From NCBI RefSeq assembly GCF_028716865.1, contig NZ_JAQUOY010000023.1, positions 1 to 43,681 of the forward strand: a stretch of DNA of 43,681 bases, read 5' to 3'. This document shows, one piece after another, positions 16,252-25,028 of the stretch; within the stretch, counting starts at the first letter, position 1, and each line of letters begins with the position of its first letter. Source of the DNA: Candidatus Methylomirabilis sp. (GTDB taxonomy: Bacteria > Methylomirabilota > Methylomirabilia > Methylomirabilales > Methylomirabilaceae). The translations under genes and the position numbers were made by a program. The notes beneath the pieces are model-generated. The model did no database searches, was not told the origin of the DNA, and worked only from the letters and a program-made list of their open reading frames with translations.

Positions 16252-16848
16252 ATGAGAAGAACAGGCAGGTGGCTGATGCCGGGGGTAATCGCAACCCTGA
16301 TCCTCGTGACAGGATGTGCGACACCGCTGACTCCTCGCGAAAGCGGGACGCTCACCGGCGCGGGGGTCGGGGCCGCCGCTGGCGCCGTGCTCGGTGGGAT
16401 CGCCGGGTCGCCGGGGAAGGGCGCAGCGATCGGCGCGGGGGTCGGGGCGGTTACCGGTCTTCTGACAGGCAACGCCATCCAAAATGAGCAGGCGGCCAGG
16501 CCCTATCCGCCGCGGTATGCCTACGCGCCCCCGTCCCCTGCCTATCAAGTCCGGTACCCTCCGCCACCCCCGCCTACGGCAGCCCTGCAGATCGAGGCCG
16601 CGCCGCCAGAGACCGAGATCATCGTGGATGGGCGGAGGATCGGCAGCGCGGGGGAATTCCACGGGCCCGTAACGGTACCGGTGGTGGCCGGGCCGCATGT
16701 AGTGCAGTTGTACTGGAGAGGGTTCAGTATCACGAATCATATTGTGGCGTCACCCCAAACCACGGTGATCGTCAGACGGGACCTGGCGCGATCAGCGGGC
16801 GCACCTCCACCTCCGCCACCGGGAGCCTATCCTCAGCCGCCATACTGA
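16252..16848 (+). CDS. Glycine-zipper lipoprotein with PEGA-like C-terminus
   Basis: 198-residue predicted lipoprotein. A signal ending LILVTGC leads to a glycine-zipper 2TM segment (GTLTGAGVGAAAGAVLGGIA, then GAAIGAGVGAVTGLLTGNAI), a Pro/Tyr-rich linker, then a beta-rich domain with TEIIVDGRRIGSAGEFHGPV that resembles PEGA domains. An AAGGAGG site nine bases before ATG 16252 decides the start over a long upstream frame that would begin in the repeat region. The C-terminal domain is a paralogue of the one in the next gene (VASPQTTVIVRRDL versus VVSPQTTVLIKRDL). Likely outer-membrane or cell-wall located; function unknown. Confidence 0.75.
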   Translation: MRRTGRWLMPGVIATLILVTGCATPLTPRESGTLTGAGVGAAAGAVLGGIAGSPGKGAAIGAGVGAVTGLLTGNAIQNEQAARPYPPRYAYAPPSPAYQVRYPPPPPPTAALQIEAAPPETEIIVDGRRIGSAGEFHGPVTVPVVAGPHVVQLYWRGFSITNHIVASPQTTVIVRRDLARSAGAPPPPPPGAYPQPPY

Positions 16849-16963
16849 CAACAGTTATAGCCGGCCGGGATGGAGATCCAGAGTGTCGCCGGGGTAACCG
16901 TCAGAATAAATTGAACAGAGTTGCGAAGCCATCGTGGGTGACCGCACCAGAAGGAGTCGAAGC

Positions 16964-17698
16964 ATGAACATCGTCAATGAACTGCGACGCTGGAGTGTCC
17001 TGATCATCGCCGGCGCGCTTGTGATGACGGCCCCGCTGACGCTGGCAGAGGCGGCGCATGGCGGCGGCGGAAGTGGCGGGGGGCGCGGAGGATTCGGCGG
17101 CGGTGGCGGTAGAGGAGGTTTCGTCCATGGGGGAGGCTTTGGTCACGGTTTTCGTGGCCAGAGTTTTCACGGGGGGTTCCACGGCAGCGTCGTAATCGGG
17201 CTTGGCGGCTGGTGGTGGGATCCTTGGTGGTACGGCCCGTATTGGCCGTACGGACCCTATGGCTGGGGAGCGCCCTATGGCTACGGGTACCCTGTGTATC
17301 CCTATGAGGGGTATGATCCCGGATACGCCTATCCGCCCGCTACGCCACCAGTCGGGTACGAGTACGGCGGGGAGACCTTTCAGGCGCCTCCCCCCGTGAT
17401 GCCGCCATCGCAGGCTCCACCGGCCGTGAGTTCCCAGGTCCCCCCGGCCTCTGCGCCGGTGACGGCGTCTCTGCAGATCGAGGTGACCCCAGTGGAGGCG
17501 GAGATCCTGGTAGATGGCATGCGGGTGATGACGACCAAGGGGTCAAAAGGGCCGGTCACCGTTCCGGTGGCCGCCGGGGCGCACACCGTGGAGTTTCGGG
17601 TGGGCGGCGTGACGATCATCGAAAACATTGTGGTTTCGCCGCAGACGACAGTGCTCATCAAGCGGGACCTTGGGACTACAGGAGCGCCTCAGCAGTAA
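16964..17698 (+). CDS. Secreted Gly/Tyr/Pro-rich protein with PEGA-like C-terminus
   Basis: 244-residue exported protein. Signal peptide MNIVNELRRWSVLIIAGALV, then a Gly-rich section (HGGGGSGGGRGGFGGGGGRG), an aromatic section rich in Trp, Tyr, Pro and Gly (WDPWWYGPYWPYGPYGW), a Pro-rich linker, and a C-terminal domain AEILVDGMRVMTTKGSKGPV related to PEGA domains and to the preceding gene product. The ATG at 16964 has an AGAAGGAG site; an earlier GTG at 16934 is less likely. Low-complexity composition suggests a surface or matrix protein. The pair is probably one transcript (115-base gap). Confidence 0.75.
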   Translation: MNIVNELRRWSVLIIAGALVMTAPLTLAEAAHGGGGSGGGRGGFGGGGGRGGFVHGGGFGHGFRGQSFHGGFHGSVVIGLGGWWWDPWWYGPYWPYGPYGWGAPYGYGYPVYPYEGYDPGYAYPPATPPVGYEYGGETFQAPPPVMPPSQAPPAVSSQVPPASAPVTASLQIEVTPVEAEILVDGMRVMTTKGSKGPVTVPVAAGAHTVEFRVGGVTIIENIVVSPQTTVLIKRDLGTTGAPQQ

Positions 17699-17711
17699 CG
17701 GGACACTAAAG

Positions 17712-17735
17712 AGGATCGTAACGAACAACGATCCT
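17712..17735 (+). terminator. Hairpin after the PEGA-like gene
   Basis: AGGATCGT (17712-17719) and ACGATCCT (17728-17735) form an 8-bp stem with an 8-base loop, 14 bases after the stop. There is no T-run, so termination is uncertain. It lies in the convergent gap before the hbd gene. Confidence 0.35.
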
Positions 17736-17806
17736 GTGCGCTCTGCAAGGGCGCCGACCAAGACTCCCGCGAGGAACGCGAGGACAATGTTTGGGTTGAA
17801 ACAGCA

Positions 17807-18709
17807 TCACAGGCCCAGATCCGTCGCGTGCGGCGTCGAGCCGGAGTAGTCGTAGAAGCCTCGGCCAGACTTCCGCCCATGATAGCCGGCGATGACCATT
17901 GTCTTCAGAAGTGGGGGTGGCGCGTACCGCGCTTCCCGATACTCCTCGAACATGATGTTCGCGATGGCGTAGGTCGTGTCAAGGCCGACGAAATCAGCCA
18001 GCTCCAAAGGACCCATCGGATGGTTGCAGCCGAGTCTCATCGCCTTGTCGATATCTGCCGCAGACGCGACACCCGCCTCTAACGCTCGAATCCCATCCAA
18101 CAGATACGGCACCAGCAGGCGGTTCACGATGAAGCCACAGTGATCTTTTGCCGCAACCGGCTCCTTCCCGAGCGACGTGGCGAAATCGGAGACAGTCCGA
18201 AAGGTCTCCGCGCTGGTGCGAATGCTCCGGACCACCTCCACCAGCTTCATCAGCGGAACGGGATTGAAAAAATGCAGGCCGGCGAACCGATCGGCCCGCC
18301 CGGTCACAGAGGCCAGCGCCATAATGCTGATGGATGAGGTGTTGCTGACAAAGATGGTGCTCGGCGGGCAGAGGCGATCCAGGGTCCGGAAGAGATCCTG
18401 TTTCAGCGGCAGATCCTCGCTGATCGCCTCAATGATCAGGTCGGCCCCTCTCAGCTCTTCCAGGGTGATGGTCCACATGATCCGATCGAGGAGCGTCACC
18501 TTTTCCTCGACGGTCATCCGTCCCTTTTCAACCGCCCGTTGCAGCCTGCCGTCGATCGCCTGCCTCGCCTTATCCACAAAGCGCTGCTCCGCTTCCCTGA
18601 CGACGACTGCGTAGCCTGCCTGCGCGACGACCTGCGCGATGCCGGACCCCATGATACCGGCGCCGATAACTCCAACGGTCTTGACGCTCGTCATGTGCGC
18701 TCCCATCAC
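17807..18709 (-). CDS. hbd: 3-hydroxyacyl-CoA (3-hydroxybutyryl-CoA) dehydrogenase
   Basis: NAD-dependent enzyme that oxidises 3-hydroxyacyl-CoA in beta-oxidation, or reduces acetoacetyl-CoA. The 300-residue product has the Rossmann motif VGVIGAGIMGSGIAQVVAQA, FVSNTSSISI, the catalytic His region GLHFFNPVPLMKLVEVV, and the C-terminal CNHPMGPLELADFVGLDTTY. An in-frame start at MTSVKTVG (five codons in) is equally possible. It is followed, one base past its start region, by rarA and pyrF upstream on the same strand, so it may be the last gene of that run. A crotonase gene at 28.6-29.4 kb could work in the same pathway. Confidence 0.93.
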   Translation of the reverse strand: MMGAHMTSVKTVGVIGAGIMGSGIAQVVAQAGYAVVVREAEQRFVDKARQAIDGRLQRAVEKGRMTVEEKVTLLDRIMWTITLEELRGADLIIEAISEDLPLKQDLFRTLDRLCPPSTIFVSNTSSISIMALASVTGRADRFAGLHFFNPVPLMKLVEVVRSIRTSAETFRTVSDFATSLGKEPVAAKDHCGFIVNRLLVPYLLDGIRALEAGVASAADIDKAMRLGCNHPMGPLELADFVGLDTTYAIANIMFEEYREARYAPPPLLKTMVIAGYHGRKSGRGFYDYSGSTPHATDLGL

Positions 18710-20050
18710 TTACGACGGCGTACCCACCCTCCGGCGGCGCCACTTGGCAAGTCTTTGACCGATCTCGGCTTCGAGTCCACGGTCCGTGGGGTGGTAGTAG
18801 ATCCGGCCTTTCAACCGCTCAGGCAGGTAGTCCTGAAGGGCTATGGCCTCGGGCAGATCATGCGGGTACTGGTAACCGGCGCCGTATTCCAGTTCCTTCA
18901 TCAAGGCAGTTGGGGCATTCCGTAGGTGCAGCGGCACCCCTTCGAGCGGCGCCTGCTCTACATCCTGCTGCGCCTCGCCGAAGGCCTTGTAGACGGCATT
19001 CGATTTGGGCGCGGTGGCTAGGAAGACGACGGCCTGGGCCAGTGCCAATTCACCCTCAGGCGAGCCGAGGAAATGGTACGCATCTTTGGCCGCCAGCGCC
19101 ACCTGCAAGGCCCGTGGATCGGCATTGCCGACATCTTCCGACGCGAACCGAACCACGCGTCGGGCAATATACATCGGATCTTCGCCCGATGCCAGCATTC
19201 TGGCAAGCCAATAGAGAGAAGCATCAGGGTCGCTGCCCCGCAGGCTCTTGTGCAGGACCGAGATCAAGTTGTAATGCTCTTCCCCGGTCTTATCGTACAG
19301 CAGCGTCCGCCTGCCTGACGCCTCCTGGGCCATCTGTGCGGTCAACCGCCTGCTCCCGTCAGGCTGCTCCTCTACCATTTGCGCCGCCAGCTCCAAGGTG
19401 TTCAGCGATACGCGGGCATCTCCCGAGCCGAGCCCCGCGATGAAGCGCAGCGCATCGTCATCGGCCTCGATCCGAAGGCGACCAAGCCCCCGCTCCTGAT
19501 CGTCAAGCGCCCGCCGGAGGATGACGATCAACGCATCCTCCGTCAGCGGACGAAGCGTCACGACCTTCGCCCGAGACAGGAGAGGAGCAATGACTTCGAA
19601 TGAGGGGTTCTCGGTAGTGGCCCCGATCAGCACGATCGTTCCCCCTTCCACATGGGGCAGAAAGGCATCCTGCTGGGCCTTGTTGAAACGGTGAATCTCA
19701 TCGATGAACAGGAGCGTCCGCCTGCCATAGGCGCGCTCCTGCTGGGCCCGAGCGATCACCTCTTTGATCTCCTTGATCCCGGAGGTGACGGCCGAGAACG
19801 GTAGGAAGGTTGCCTTGCATCGTTCCGCCAATAGGAAGGCGAGGGTCGTCTTGCCTGAGCCTGGCGGACCCCACAGGATCAGCGACGGCAGTTCTCCCGC
19901 CTCCATGGCCCTTCGGAGGAGCTTGCCTTCTCCGAGCAGGTGCTCCTGCCCGACGTACTCCTGGAGCGTCCTCGGGCGCATCCGGTCCGCAAGCGGCGCT
20001 GCAACCTTTTGGGATGGGGTGGGCAATCGGTCAAAGAGATCTGCTGTCAT
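18710..20050 (-). CDS. rarA: Replication-associated recombination protein A
   Basis: AAA+ ATPase (RarA/MgsA) that acts at stalled replication forks. The 446-residue form starts MTADLFDRLP; a start 8 codons earlier (20074) is possible but overlaps pyrF further. Walker A is LWGPPGSGKTTLAFLLAERC, Walker B is LLFIDEIHRFNKAQQDAFLP, sensor 1 is IGATTENPSFEV and the C-terminal tetramerisation part shows YNLISVLHKSLRGSDPDASL. Length is normal. It overlaps the end of pyrF by 20 bases. Confidence 0.95.
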   Translation of the reverse strand: MTADLFDRLPTPSQKVAAPLADRMRPRTLQEYVGQEHLLGEGKLLRRAMEAGELPSLILWGPPGSGKTTLAFLLAERCKATFLPFSAVTSGIKEIKEVIARAQQERAYGRRTLLFIDEIHRFNKAQQDAFLPHVEGGTIVLIGATTENPSFEVIAPLLSRAKVVTLRPLTEDALIVILRRALDDQERGLGRLRIEADDDALRFIAGLGSGDARVSLNTLELAAQMVEEQPDGSRRLTAQMAQEASGRRTLLYDKTGEEHYNLISVLHKSLRGSDPDASLYWLARMLASGEDPMYIARRVVRFASEDVGNADPRALQVALAAKDAYHFLGSPEGELALAQAVVFLATAPKSNAVYKAFGEAQQDVEQAPLEGVPLHLRNAPTALMKELEYGAGYQYPHDLPEAIALQDYLPERLKGRIYYHPTDRGLEAEIGQRLAKWRRRRVGTPS

Positions 20051-20759
20051 CGTACACCACCGCCTTGAGCTCATCCAAGATCCGGCGGGTCGCCTTGACC
20101 GGATCGGCTGCTGCCGTAATCGGCCGGCCGATCACCAGGTAGTCCGCGCCCGCAACGGCCGCCTCATAAGGCGTCATAACCCGGCGCTGGTCCTCGGTCG
20201 GAGCCCATGCCGGACGAATGCCAGGGATAACGAGGCGCATCGACAGCGGCAGGGTGGCCCGTAGTAAGCCGATTTCGTGAGGCGATGCCACGACGCCATC
20301 CAGTCCGGCCTCCCGCGCGAGCGACGCTAAACGAACGACCTGCGCCGCAAGATCGAGCTTGCTACCAACGACCTCTTCCAGGCCTCGCGCGTCCAGGCTG
20401 GTGAGCACCGTCACCGCCAGCAGTCGCATGGGTGAGTCGATTCCAGCGACGGCGGCCTTTGCCGCCTGCAACATCGCCCGTCCGCCTGAGGCGTGGAGCG
20501 TGCACATCACTGCCCCAAGCCTTGCGGCCTCGCGGACCGCTGCAGCCACGGTATTCGGAATGTCGTGCAGCTTCAGATCCAGAAAGACCGCCCCGCCCCG
20601 CTGCCTCACCACCTCTACCGTCCGAGGGCCCTCAGCCGTGAAGAGCTGGAGGCCCACCTTGAAGAGCGTCACTGTTGGGTACAGTTGCTCAACCAGCGCG
20701 GCGGCTGCAGTCAGGTCTCCCACATCCAGGGCTACAATCAATTCTGGTGGTTTGTGCAT
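20031..20759 (-). CDS. pyrF: Orotidine 5'-phosphate decarboxylase
   Basis: Last step of UMP synthesis. The 242-residue product has the early Asp motif LIVALDVGDL, the Lys of the phosphate-binding FKVGLQLF, the catalytic FLDLKLHDIPNTVA tetrad, and the C-terminal phosphate-binding VIPGIRPAWAP and YLVIGRPITAAADP. Group I type, usual length. It precedes rarA with a short overlap. Confidence 0.95.
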   Translation of the reverse strand: MHKPPELIVALDVGDLTAAAALVEQLYPTVTLFKVGLQLFTAEGPRTVEVVRQRGGAVFLDLKLHDIPNTVAAAVREAARLGAVMCTLHASGGRAMLQAAKAAVAGIDSPMRLLAVTVLTSLDARGLEEVVGSKLDLAAQVVRLASLAREAGLDGVVASPHEIGLLRATLPLSMRLVIPGIRPAWAPTEDQRRVMTPYEAAVAGADYLVIGRPITAAADPVKATRRILDELKAVVYDDSRSL

Positions 20760-20896
20760 GCCCTCGCTTCTCTCTACGCCGATAAGCGCATCAGGTCCTC
20801 AGTTGCATGGCGTCACGATACCATGAAGCCAGGGCATTGACAAGGCAGGGCCGGGTAGGGTAAGGGTTGGGTGAACAAGGCGTGGAGGCTTGCAAA

Positions 20897-22153
20897 ATGG
20901 AGCATTGGGGGTTCGCAAGGGCCAAAGGGCGACCTGCCTACCGAAGCCTCGGCGCAGGCAGGCGAGTCTGCTGTCGCCTTGCCCTTGGGTTGCTGGTACT
21001 CTTATCGCCCGATCTCAGCCGAGCTGACCTCTGGACCGACGCGAGGGTTCAGGAATTGGCGGTGGCGGGAACCGATCACCTCCTCAACCTCGACTACGAC
21101 CTGGCCGAGCAGACATTCGCCCGCCTTGGCGACGTCGATAGGACGGGTCTACTCGCACCGTTCTACCAAGCCTTCGTGACGCTCATGCGTCTTCAGGATC
21201 GGAAGCCAACCCGCCAGGAGTTAGACGCCTTCCTGGCTGCGATGCGCACGCTTATTGCCAGGACCGAGGCGCGCCTCAAGCAGACCCCTGACGAGCCTGA
21301 CCTCTTGCTCTTACTCGGGATGGCCTGGGGCTCCAAGGCGATGATCGACGGCGTCCGAGGCAACTATTTCTCGGCATACGAGGCGATCAAGCGAACAAAA
21401 TCGTATCTCGATGCCTGCCTCTTGCGCCAACCGATCAGGTACGATGCCTACTACGCCTTGGGGCTGTACGACTATACGCTCTCCCGAGTCGCATGGTTCT
21501 ATCGGCCCTTGGTGCACCTGGTGCTTCCACCCGGTGATCGCGAGTGGGGCCTGCGAGAGCTCACGATCGCGAGCGAGCGTGGCGCCGCAACCCGGATGCT
21601 GGCGAAGCTCGCCCTTCTGCAGACCTATACCGGCATCGAGAAAGATTTCAAAAAAGCCCTGCCGCTTGCTGATGAGTTGCTCCGCCGATTTCCCGGCAAC
21701 TCGGAGCTCTACTTCCAGGCGGCTCTGGTCTACTCCGAGCTGAGACGATTCCCCGAGGCGCTGGAGGTCAGCCGTCGCATCCGCGTGAATCTGGAATCAG
21801 GCCGCAACCATTTTTCGCGAGAGATGCTGCCGCGATACCTCCAACTCATGGGAAAGATCAACATGGATCGGGGCGACTACCCCACAGCCTTGAGCTTCTT
21901 CCGGAAGACAATCGAGCAGCCGGTGCCGCGGTATGCCTGGGTGACGGCGTGGGCCTGGACCAGGACCGGCATGATCCATGATCTGCTGGGGGAGCGGGCC
22001 GAGGCGCAACAGAGCTACAGGATGGCGCTCCAGGTCGAGACCGACGGCATCGCCAAAGACGTGGCAAGGCAGTATCTTCACGAACCCTACCGCAAGGACA
22101 CGATCGGTCGTCCCCCCGCTACCGGACCGGAGGAGTATACGGGATCGCCCTAG
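20897..22153 (+). CDS. Secreted TPR-repeat protein
   Basis: 418-residue exported or anchored protein of unknown role. A signal-like segment CRLALGLLVLLSPDLSRADL is followed by helical repeats of the tetratricopeptide kind, for example YYALGLYDYTLSRVAWFYRP, NSELYFQAALVYSELRRFPE and GDYPTALSFFRKTIEQ near the C-terminus. Such proteins serve as scaffolds in the periplasm or outer membrane. GGAGG eight bases before ATG 20897 decides the start over a GTG at 20867. It is transcribed away from pyrF and toward the Spy-like gene at 22.2 kb. Confidence 0.8.
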   Translation: MEHWGFARAKGRPAYRSLGAGRRVCCRLALGLLVLLSPDLSRADLWTDARVQELAVAGTDHLLNLDYDLAEQTFARLGDVDRTGLLAPFYQAFVTLMRLQDRKPTRQELDAFLAAMRTLIARTEARLKQTPDEPDLLLLLGMAWGSKAMIDGVRGNYFSAYEAIKRTKSYLDACLLRQPIRYDAYYALGLYDYTLSRVAWFYRPLVHLVLPPGDREWGLRELTIASERGAATRMLAKLALLQTYTGIEKDFKKALPLADELLRRFPGNSELYFQAALVYSELRRFPEALEVSRRIRVNLESGRNHFSREMLPRYLQLMGKINMDRGDYPTALSFFRKTIEQPVPRYAWVTAWAWTRTGMIHDLLGERAEAQQSYRMALQVETDGIAKDVARQYLHEPYRKDTIGRPPATGPEEYTGSP

Positions 22154-22198
22154 CTCAGATCCTCAACCTACTGACCATGCTGAGGGCTACTCACGCGG

Positions 22199-22591
22199 TC
22201 ACTTGCCGCCTTGACTCAGCTTCGTGAGCTGCTCCTGAGTAAGCACCTGCCGTATCGCCTTGTAGAACTTCGTTTCCGTCTTTAGAGCCTCTTTATCTGC
22301 CACAGCCCATTCGTCGGCGATCTTGTCGATCTCTCGGTCCGAGGACTTCTTGTCTGCAACAAGGCTCATTAACTTCTGCCGGAGCGCCATGACTTTCTGT
22401 TGAGTCGCGCTCAGCGCGGATATCCGCTCTTTCTTGGCCGTATCAAGCTTGCTCCGCTGATCGGTCGAAAGCCCGAGGTTCTGGAAGGGGTCCGGCTCCT
22501 TCGTCGGCTCCTTTTGGGCCGAAGCCATGCCCCCCCCGATCAGCAGTGTTGTCGTCAGCAGCCCAATCCCCAATTTCTTCCATGCGCGCAT
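22199..22591 (-). CDS. Second Spy/CpxP-like periplasmic protein
   Basis: 130-residue exported protein: signal peptide GIGLLTTTLLIGGGMASAQ, then a helical hairpin with LGLSTDQRSKLDTAKKERIS and RQVLTQEQLTKLSQGGK, the LTxxQ pattern of the Spy family. It is much more Lys-rich and shorter than the Spy-like protein of the sigma cassette, so the two are not recent duplicates. A periplasmic chaperone role is inferred from the family. It sits downstream of glgA on the same strand, with 69 bases between them. Confidence 0.75.
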   Translation of the reverse strand: MRAWKKLGIGLLTTTLLIGGGMASAQKEPTKEPDPFQNLGLSTDQRSKLDTAKKERISALSATQQKVMALRQKLMSLVADKKSSDREIDKIADEWAVADKEALKTETKFYKAIRQVLTQEQLTKLSQGGK

Positions 22592-22660
22592 ACAGTTCTC
22601 CCCTTTCCGTTAGGTAAAATTATCCATCACCAAGCAACAACACAGTACAGTGCAATGCTA

Positions 22661-24124
22661 CTACTGTCCGCCTTTCTTCTCGGCAGCACGCCGATAGAGC
22701 TGCTCGTATTCTCGAGCCGAGCGATCCCACGTGAAGTCGGCGGCCATGGCATTGGTCATCAGCCGAGCCCACAAGGCTTTCTCACGATACAAGGCCAAAG
22801 CCTGCCAGATGGCCTGCAGAAAGGCCGTCGCGGTTGACTCCTCGAACCTGAATCCGTTCCCCTGCCCCGTCGCCGGATCAAACTGGACAACCGTATCGTC
22901 CAGCCCGCCCGTTGCGTGGACAATCGGAATCGTTCCGTAGGCCAGACTGTACATCTGGTTCAAGCCGCACGGCTCATACCGCGAGGGCATCAGGAAGAGA
23001 TCGGCGCCCGCTTCAATCTGATGCGACAGCGGGACGTCGAAGCCGATCCTGACAGCCAATTGTGACGGGTACTTGGCTGCCGCCTCACGAAAGGCCGCTT
23101 CGAGTTTCTTCTCGCCGCTTCCCAGCAGGACGAGTTGCACATTCAGCGACATCAGCGTTTCCAGGATATCGCGCAGCAAGTCAAGCCCCTTCTGCCCGGC
23201 CAGCCGGGAGATCACGGCCAGCAGCGGCACACTGGTCTTGACCGGAAGCTCGAACCGCCGCTGCAAATCCGCCTTGCACCGGGCCTTTCCGGCAAAGTCA
23301 TCGACTCTGTAGTGAGCAGCGATGTGAGGATCTCCGGCCGGGTTCCATTCCTCGGGATCGATCCCATTTAATACACCGAACAGATCGCCTTTCCGCTCCC
23401 CGAGGACGCCGTCCAAGCCAGCCCCCTGGTTCGAGGTCTGGATCTCCTGGCTGTAGCGACGGCTCACGGTGGTGAGCAGGTCGGCAAAGAGCAGCCCGCC
23501 CTTCAGCAGATTGCCCTTCCCATAAAACTCAAGGCCCGCCGGCGTGAACAGCTCCGAAGGCAGCATCAGCCTCGGCAATATTTCAGGAGGAAAGAGGCCC
23601 TGGTAGCCCAGGTTGTGGATGGTGAAGACGGTCGCAGTTCGCTGAAAAAAGGGGTCGCTGCGAAGGATGGTCTTCAGATAAACAGGCAGCAGCGCCGTCT
23701 GCCAGTCGTGGGCGTGCAGAACCTCCGGCTGAAAGGAGACCGCTCGGCATACCTCCAAGGCTGCCCGGCAAAACAGCGCGAAACGCTCCGCGTTATCGGG
23801 GTAATCCTCTGCAGATGCGGTCTGATAGAGGCCATCGCGGTTGAACGAGTGGTCGTGGCGAATAAAGTACACCGATATTCCGCTTGAGAGATGCCCCTCA
23901 AGCAGATCCACTGGTTGCGGGCCAGAGGCTGCCGGAACGCTCAGTCCGCTTTCGACGAGTCGGAGTCGGTGTCGCTGTGCGTCCACAGCGCGGTAGAGCG
24001 GCATGATGAGCCGGACATCGTGCCCAAGCCGACCAAGCGCCTTTGGCAATGCGCCAGCCACATCACCCAGCCCGCCAGTGTGGGCAAACGGCACGGCCTC
24101 AGAAGCAGCAAAAAGGATTTTCAT
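22661..24124 (-). CDS. glgA: Glycogen synthase (ADP-glucose type)
   Basis: GT5 glycosyltransferase that extends alpha-1,4-glucan from ADP-glucose. The 487-residue product starts MKILFAASEAVPFAHTGGLG with the TGGLGDV motif for ADP-glucose (KxGGLGDV in most), and has LHAHDWQTALLPVY, VFTIHNLGYQG, VISRLAGQKGLD, and the C-terminal SRYEPCGLNQMYSLAYGTIP. Length is normal. No other glycogen gene is next to it. It ends before two tRNA genes on the same strand. Confidence 0.95.
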   Translation of the reverse strand: MKILFAASEAVPFAHTGGLGDVAGALPKALGRLGHDVRLIMPLYRAVDAQRHRLRLVESGLSVPAASGPQPVDLLEGHLSSGISVYFIRHDHSFNRDGLYQTASAEDYPDNAERFALFCRAALEVCRAVSFQPEVLHAHDWQTALLPVYLKTILRSDPFFQRTATVFTIHNLGYQGLFPPEILPRLMLPSELFTPAGLEFYGKGNLLKGGLLFADLLTTVSRRYSQEIQTSNQGAGLDGVLGERKGDLFGVLNGIDPEEWNPAGDPHIAAHYRVDDFAGKARCKADLQRRFELPVKTSVPLLAVISRLAGQKGLDLLRDILETLMSLNVQLVLLGSGEKKLEAAFREAAAKYPSQLAVRIGFDVPLSHQIEAGADLFLMPSRYEPCGLNQMYSLAYGTIPIVHATGGLDDTVVQFDPATGQGNGFRFEESTATAFLQAIWQALALYREKALWARLMTNAMAADFTWDRSAREYEQLYRRAAEKKGGQ

Positions 24125-24166
24125 CCGGGCGATCCAGCCCTCTGTGCGGCATGCGATGATGAGCAG

Positions 24167-24243
<77 letters not shown>

Positions 24244-24302
24244 GCAAAAAGACGGTGATGAGTGGGAGCTATCTACCTGAATTTCAGCTCCGCTAAATTT
24301 GG

Positions 24303-24377
24303 TGGTGGGCGAAGGAGGTGTCGAACCTCCGACCCCCTGCTTGTAAGGCAGGTGCTCTCCCGCTGAGCTATTCGCCC
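24303..24377 (-). tRNA. tRNA-Val (TAC)
   Basis: 75-base cloverleaf with acceptor GGGCGAA / TTCGCCC, A and encoded CCA, D-arm TAGCTCAGCGGGAGAGC, anticodon loop CTTACAA (TAC), and T-arm AGGTTCGACACCT. It is 59 bases upstream of tRNA-Asp on the same strand, probably one transcript. Confidence 0.97.
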
Positions 24378-24542
24378 GACTGCGGCACGGTACGCCCCAT
24401 ATCGCGGAAGAAACCGGCACTCAGTATAGCTTATAGAGATCGAGTGTCAAGCCGAAATGCTGCTTAAAGTGGGGCAAGATCTTCCAGGCTCCCCCTCATG
24501 AGTGGACTGAACCGCCCGAAGAACCTTATCCTGGCGCTAATA

Positions 24543-24580
24543 GAACCGCCCTCCAAGCTGGAGAGCCCGGAGGGCGGTTC
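24543..24580 (-). terminator. Terminator of ssrA
   Basis: Perfect 12-bp inverted repeat GAACCGCCCTCC / GGAGGGCGGTTC with a 14-base loop, 14 bases beyond the tmRNA 3' end. Only a short TATT follows, so the long GC stem carries the function. Confidence 0.6.
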
Positions 24581-24593
24581 GAATGTAGGACGT

Positions 24594-24943
24594 TGGTGGA
24601 GGCGGCGGGAGTCGAACCCGCGTCCGAGAACATGTCGGAAAGAACATCTACGTGCGTAGCCTGCGTATGAATGTTCGCCCCTCTTGGCCCCCACAGGCGG
24701 GGTCCAGGAGCGACTAGCTCATGTGATCTTACCGGCCTCCCCAGAGCATGAGAGGCAAGCCAGCCCGTCTAGTCGACGCCCAGATCCCGCCCGACAGGCG
24801 AAGCGGGGTGGACGTGGCTACCCTCAGGCAGCCAGTGCTAATTCGTGGTTGGCAGTTGCTTGTGTTCCCACCTTTTTACGAGGCGATGGGTCCTCGGCAC
24901 GCAGCCCTGACGCCCTTGTCCCCGTCGAAACCGGAGCGCCCCC
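24594..24943 (-). ncRNA. ssrA: Transfer-messenger RNA
   Basis: tmRNA for rescue of stalled ribosomes, 350 bases. The 5' end GGGGGCG pairs with the 3' CGCCTCC, followed by A and an encoded CCA; the 5' segment contains CGGTTTCGACGGGGAC and the 3' end carries the T-arm GGGTTCGACTCCC. The tag frame reads GCAACTGCCAACCACGAATT then AGCACTGGCTGCCTGA, giving ATANHELALAA if translation resumes at GCA, or ANHELALAA from GCC two codons later. The ALAA end is the usual degradation signal. smpB lies directly upstream on the same strand. Confidence 0.95.
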
Positions 24944-24996
24944 ATACTAAAGACGGTACAGCGCGTGATTGGGCTTGAAGGTAGAAGACTATTTCT

Positions 24997-25025
24997 ACTT
25001 TATGTCGCCTGGCTGAAAAAGTCAA
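24997..25025 (-). promoter_or_regulatory. Promoter of ssrA
   Basis: TTGACT (25020-25025) and TAAAGT (24997-25002) are 17 bases apart, placed about 55 bases before the mature tmRNA 5' end, which would leave a leader to be removed by RNase P. It begins just after the smpB stop. Confidence 0.6.
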
Positions 25026-25028
25026 CAG

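Noticed and set aside
24464-24950. Protein frames over the tmRNA and its terminator
   Set aside because: The sequence is fully explained by ssrA and its flanks.
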